Below, one piece after another: positions 60,817 through 64,000 of a stretch of 64,000 bases of DNA. The DNA lies in assembly GCA_024628785.1 (NCBI GenBank), contig CP102404.1, positions 806,001-870,000 on the forward strand, written 5' to 3'. The position numbers were made by a program, and so were the translations under genes. The notes below the pieces were generated by a model. That model did not search any database, had not been told where the DNA came from, and saw only the letters and a program-made list of their open reading frames with translations. This DNA is from Fusobacteria bacterium ZRK30. Lineage in GTDB: Bacteria > Fusobacteriota > Fusobacteriia > Fusobacteriales > Fusobacteriaceae. The first letter of the stretch is position 1; each line of letters begins with the position of its first letter.

Positions 60817-62682
60817 ATGAAAAAAAGAATAGCAATTCTTGCGCTAATAGCTATATCAAACTTAGCTAATGCACAATTAAATGAAAATCAAAATGAATTT
60901 ATTAAAGTAAATCAGAACAACTTATTAAATGATGAGGAAAGATTTCAAGAAAATAAAATATTAGTGTTTGGGAATTTTAATTTCTACAATAAAAATAGTA
61001 GACACTCTAACAATTTTAAAAGAAAGGGTTCCGTAAAACCTCCAATAACACCAGAAGTAGATCTATCAAGGCCAATAGAGGATTATGAACCGCTAAGACC
61101 AGAAAAAGATCCATCAAGGCCAATAGAGGATTATGAGCCACTAAGACCAGAAAGAGATCCTTTAAGACCGATAGAAGACTTTGAACCGATAACACCAGAA
61201 AGAGATCCACTAAGACCGATAGAAGATTTTGAACCGATAACACCAGAAATTCCAGTAATACCAATAATGATTTGGGAAGATGGAAAAGAGATTAGAGGAA
61301 CTTCATATACTTTAACTCATGATATTACAACAACTGAAAGAAATGATGGGTTAAAAACTAAAGGTGGAGAAATTATAAATGAGGCAACTATTACAATGGG
61401 GAATGAATTTTCTTTTGGAATGACTGTTGAAGATGGCGGTTCAGGTGTGAACAACGGAACTATTAATGCTTCTAATGGGGTTAAAGCTTCAGAAGGAGGG
61501 ACACTTATTAATAATGGATTAATTTCTTTAACAGAAGTAAATACTTCTAAAAGTGGGATGCAAGCTTATACTTTAGGAGAGGTTATTAATGAAGAATCTG
61601 GAAATATAGCAATAAATGCTAATGGTGGAACTTGGAGCTATGGTATACGGACTTTTGAGAACACATCTGCAATAAATAAAGGAAATATTACTGTAAATGG
61701 TGATTATGGGAAAGGAATGCATGCAAAGAATAAAGGAAATATAGTTAATAAAAAAGTTATAAATATAGATAATGATGGTGATGGGATGATCGCCAATTAT
61801 GAGAGTACAGCAATAAATAAAGGAACAATTAATATAAATGGTGATTATGGAATTGGTATCGAAGTTACAAAGGGAGCAACAGGAATAAATGATGATTTGG
61901 GGATAATTAACCTTAATGCTAATAATGGAATAGGAATTAAAGTTGATGGAGTAGGTAGTTCATACGTTAATAATGGTGATATAAATATTGCTTCTGAAAC
62001 TACAGGAAACCAAGAGATTGTTTTATCTGGTGGAGCGACTTTTTCAAATTCAGGGTCTATAGTTGCTGATGGAGAGTTTAACACTAATCAAATGGGGAAT
62101 GGTCAATTTATTATGTCAGATGGAGGAAGCCTGGAAGCAGATAAAATAAAGGGTGATATCTATGCTAGTGGAGCTTTAGCAATGGGCGGATATGATGATA
62201 TTTACAGTACATATAAGATGTTGAAGACAACTAATTTAGAAGGTGACATAATCTCTAATTCTGCTATGTTTGATGCTCATTTTACTGAAAATAAAGGTGA
62301 AAATGGTTTTTATGATGTTGTCCTGGATAGAAAAGATTTTAACACTATAGTTAGTAATGATCAATTGGGTGAAATTTTAGAAAATAACTATGAAGATAAT
62401 GGAGATAAATTTAAAGAGGATTACTATGATGCTCTAAAACTAGTGACAACAGAAAAAGGCTTGAATAAAGCTGCTAAAGATAGTTATGGGATGTCTTACT
62501 ACCCAACATTAGCTAAGCAGACTTTCGAAATAATAAACGATAGTAATCAAGTAATAGTTAATAATGTTATAGATAATGTGAAGTATAGAGAAGTAGATGA
62601 AACTATAGCACCAGGGGATAAAAGAGTTGTCAAAGATAAAGAGAAGGGGTGGGGAAATAAAGATAATTTAAAATTAATTTAG
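60817..62682 (+). CDS. autotransporter passenger lacking its beta-barrel
   Basis: A 621-residue protein homologous to the giant autotransporter at 1.0 kb. Signal peptide (residues 1-19, ending N-A), a Pro-rich repeat region (about 84-147), then G-x-N-N-G-T-I type beta-helix units (about 150-440) and the conserved linker (about 445-590: S-N-S-A-M-F-D, V-L-D-R-K-D-F, A-K-Q-T-F-E-I-I-N-D). The paralogue continues for another 280 barrel residues; this one stops at N-L-K-L-I. Without a barrel it cannot reach the surface by the type V route, so it is truncated or relies on another protein. The stop is 10 nt before an Xis-like gene. Confidence 0.85.
   Translation: MKKRIAILALIAISNLANAQLNENQNEFIKVNQNNLLNDEERFQENKILVFGNFNFYNKNSRHSNNFKRKGSVKPPITPEVDLSRPIEDYEPLRPEKDPSRPIEDYEPLRPERDPLRPIEDFEPITPERDPLRPIEDFEPITPEIPVIPIMIWEDGKEIRGTSYTLTHDITTTERNDGLKTKGGEIINEATITMGNEFSFGMTVEDGGSGVNNGTINASNGVKASEGGTLINNGLISLTEVNTSKSGMQAYTLGEVINEESGNIAINANGGTWSYGIRTFENTSAINKGNITVNGDYGKGMHAKNKGNIVNKKVINIDNDGDGMIANYESTAINKGTININGDYGIGIEVTKGATGINDDLGIINLNANNGIGIKVDGVGSSYVNNGDINIASETTGNQEIVLSGGATFSNSGSIVADGEFNTNQMGNGQFIMSDGGSLEADKIKGDIYASGALAMGGYDDIYSTYKMLKTTNLEGDIISNSAMFDAHFTENKGENGFYDVVLDRKDFNTIVSNDQLGEILENNYEDNGDKFKEDYYDALKLVTTEKGLNKAAKDSYGMSYYPTLAKQTFEIINDSNQVIVNNVIDNVKYREVDETIAPGDKRVVKDKEKGWGNKDNLKLI
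61066..61257 (+). repeat. four 48-bp repeats encoding a Pro/Glu-rich stalk
   Basis: Units at 61066, 61114, 61162 and 61210 each encode 16 residues of the form R-P-I-E-D-(Y/F)-E-P-(L/I)-(R/T)-P-E. They occupy the position of the TSP3-like stalk in the larger paralogue. Confidence 0.85.
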
Positions 62683-62691
62683 GAGGTAGAG

Positions 62692-62862
62692 ATGAAGGAT
62701 TTCTATAGAAAAGAAGATTTAATGAAGATTTTAGATATATCGGAAAATACAGCATATAAGATAATAAGAGAGTTAAATGCAGAGCTAAAAGAGCAGGGGT
62801 ATAAAACTATATGTGGCAGGTTACATAGAAAATACTTTGATAAACGTTATAGGATTAATTAA
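62692..62862 (+). CDS. small Xis/MerR-like helix-turn-helix protein
   Basis: A 56-residue protein starting M-K-D-F-Y-R-K-E-D-L behind TAGGAGG. The pattern K-E-D-L-M-K-I-L-D-I-S-E-N-T-A-Y-K-I-I-R fits a winged-helix HTH as in excisionases and small regulators next to ICE or phage integrases. It ends 3 nt before the integrase ATG, so the two are translated together. An excisionase role is inferred from position and size. Confidence 0.75.
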   Translation: MKDFYRKEDLMKILDISENTAYKIIRELNAELKEQGYKTICGRLHRKYFDKRYRIN

Positions 62863-62865
62863 ATT

Positions 62866-63942
62866 ATGAGTGTATATAAAGATAAGATAAGGAATAGCTG
62901 GTATGTAGAAATAAGGTATAAAACTTATAATAATGAACAGAAAAAAAAGAAAAAAAGAGGCTTTAAAACAAAGAAGGGAGCAAAGGAGTGGGAAATTAAA
63001 TTTCTTTCTCAAGAAAATGAAACAAGTTCAATGTTAGGCTTTAAACAATTAGCAGAAATTTATTTAGAAGATATACAAGTAAGAGTAAAAGCTAGTACTT
63101 TTGCAAGGAAAAAAAGAGTATTTACCGGGAAGCTTATACCATATTTCAAAGATAAATTAATTCAAGATATTACACCTGCAGCTATAAAAAAATGGCAAAA
63201 TCATGAATTACAAAATGAATATACAAAAAGTTATTTTAAAACCTTACAAAAAGAATTGAGTGCAATATTTAATTATGCAGTTAAATTTTATGGAGTGAAA
63301 GAAAATCCTGTTAAAGTAACCGGAGGAGTTCAAGAATCACCTTTATTAAAAGATAAAAAAGTAACTAATATAATTACTCCTGAGATATACAAAAGGTTTA
63401 TAAGGGAGATTAAAACGTTTGATAATAGTGAAATTTCACTTATATTTTCTCTACTGTATTATACTGGTTGCCGAATAGGTGAAGTATTAGCTCTAAATAG
63501 AAAAGATATAAATTTTGATGATGGTAGTATAAAGATAAATAAGACTTATTCAAAAATTGATAAGAAAGGATATATTACAAAACCAAAAACTAAATCATCA
63601 GTTAGAGTTATAAAAGTTCCAGATTTTTTGATGGATGATTTAAAGGTATATATAGATACTCTATATGACAAGGAAATAAAAAGAATTTTTCAAGTTAGTA
63701 GAACCAATTTACATAGACGTAAAAATCTGACAATAAAAAAATTGAAACTAAAACAATTCAGCCTACATGATTTTAGGCATAGCCACGCTTCGATACTTTT
63801 TCAAAGCGGAGTAAACATTGTTAAAATTTCAAAAAGATTAGGTCATGAAAGTATAAAGATGACCTTAGATACATATTCACATTTAGTAGATACTGATGAA
63901 GATAAGGTGTTAGAAGTTTTAAATAAATTAAACAATATTTAA
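62866..63942 (+). CDS. int: phage/ICE-type tyrosine integrase
   Basis: A 358-residue recombinase with an N-terminal arm-binding domain (S-V-Y-K-D-K-I-R-N-S-W-Y-V, then K-K-R-G-F-K-T-K-K-G-A-K-E-W), a SAM-like core-binding region (about 50-150) and a complete catalytic domain: Arg in T-G-C-R-I-G-E-V (about 201), H-D-F-R-H-S-H (about 300-306), L-G-H-E-S, and Tyr in T-L-D-T-Y-S-H-L (about 335). Likely active. It lies downstream of the Xis-like gene and near the window end, where the attachment site of the element would be expected. Confidence 0.93.
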   Translation: MSVYKDKIRNSWYVEIRYKTYNNEQKKKKKRGFKTKKGAKEWEIKFLSQENETSSMLGFKQLAEIYLEDIQVRVKASTFARKKRVFTGKLIPYFKDKLIQDITPAAIKKWQNHELQNEYTKSYFKTLQKELSAIFNYAVKFYGVKENPVKVTGGVQESPLLKDKKVTNIITPEIYKRFIREIKTFDNSEISLIFSLLYYTGCRIGEVLALNRKDINFDDGSIKINKTYSKIDKKGYITKPKTKSSVRVIKVPDFLMDDLKVYIDTLYDKEIKRIFQVSRTNLHRRKNLTIKKLKLKQFSLHDFRHSHASILFQSGVNIVKISKRLGHESIKMTLDTYSHLVDTDEDKVLEVLNKLNNI

Positions 63943-64000
63943 ACTTTTGTCCCCAAATTGTCTCCACAGATTTATCAGCTCAATAAACGCAGTTGTTAAA

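Larger units (their letters stand above)
58673..63942 (+). other. probable remnant of an integrative conjugative element
   Basis: Six plus-strand genes run from the IS edge: a 5'-truncated TrbL/VirB6-like gene, a lipoprotein, a TraF-type peptidase, a barrel-less autotransporter, an Xis-like protein and an integrase. Mating-pore and peptidase genes followed by xis-int at one end is the usual edge of such an element. ATPases, relaxase and the other T4SS genes are missing from this window. The left part appears lost through the IS. The right attachment site, if it lies just after int, is near the window end. Confidence 0.6.

Noticed and set aside
1-64000. CRISPR arrays, rRNA or tRNA genes.
   Set aside because: The only tandem repeats are coding repeats in the autotransporters. 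No regular repeat-spacer array, tRNA cloverleaf or rRNA segment was recognised.

Overview
The window is AT-rich chromosomal DNA from an anaerobic diderm bacterium that fits Fusobacteriota, perhaps a marine Psychrilyobacter/Ilyobacter-like lineage. That placement is inference. It rests on low GC, fusobacterial-style autotransporters, a B12-dependent ribonucleotide reductase, desulfoferrodoxin, TTG starts and strong AGGAGG ribosome sites.

Layout. 1-9.7 kb: a giant type V autotransporter whose passenger carries about 1,680 residues of acidic calcium-binding-type (TSP3-like) repeats, including a perfect 1,208-bp internal duplication. 10-13.7 kb: a secreted 5'-nucleotidase, a metallophosphoesterase and small proteins. 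13.7-16.8 kb (minus): gnd-zwf-pgl, the oxidative pentose phosphate operon. 16.9-22.9 kb: OLD-family nuclease, pilin-like protein, aroQ, nrdJ with an NrdR-like box, HU, and a solitary tyrosine recombinase beside a 750-bp non-coding stretch. 23.6-39.2 kb: the complete UMP pathway in two operons, pyrK-D-F-C-E (minus) and carA-carB-pyrB (plus), separated by desulfoferrodoxin, YchJ-like, fRMsr, HD-GYP and bactofilin-like genes. 39.2-57.2 kb: a diguanylate cyclase, nnrD, a probable HesB-like selenoprotein, lon, an acyl-ligase/ACP/acyltransferase fusion, an AGCS carrier, a methyltransferase, a YgjP-type peptidase, a frameshifted HNH nuclease, a Na/Pi transporter and two tandem amino-acid permeases fused to EIIA domains. 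57.2-58.7 kb: an IS256-family element. 58.7-63.9 kb: what looks like the remnant of an integrative conjugative element (5'-truncated TrbL/VirB6, lipoprotein, TraF peptidase, barrel-less autotransporter, Xis-like protein, integrase).

The most notable regulatory feature is that both pyrimidine operons start with a short leader ORF, too short for most gene callers. The two leader peptides share the motif D-V-P-Y-x(3)-G-A-V. In each, the TAA stop is the last three bases of the 5' arm of a perfect or near-perfect intrinsic terminator with a 9-10 T tail, and each has a TTGACA promoter with 17-bp spacing. This is the logic of E. coli pyrBI attenuation, but with conservation at peptide level (or in an embedded RNA hairpin) that coupling alone would not require. 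No pyrR is visible in the window.

The second hidden gene is a 98-residue HesB/IscA-like protein with an in-frame TGA at codon 31, read most simply as selenocysteine. Several starts were reassigned from ribosome-site evidence (pgl, carB, pyrE, hup, the metallophosphoesterase, the pilin-like gene and an apparent ATT start for traF).
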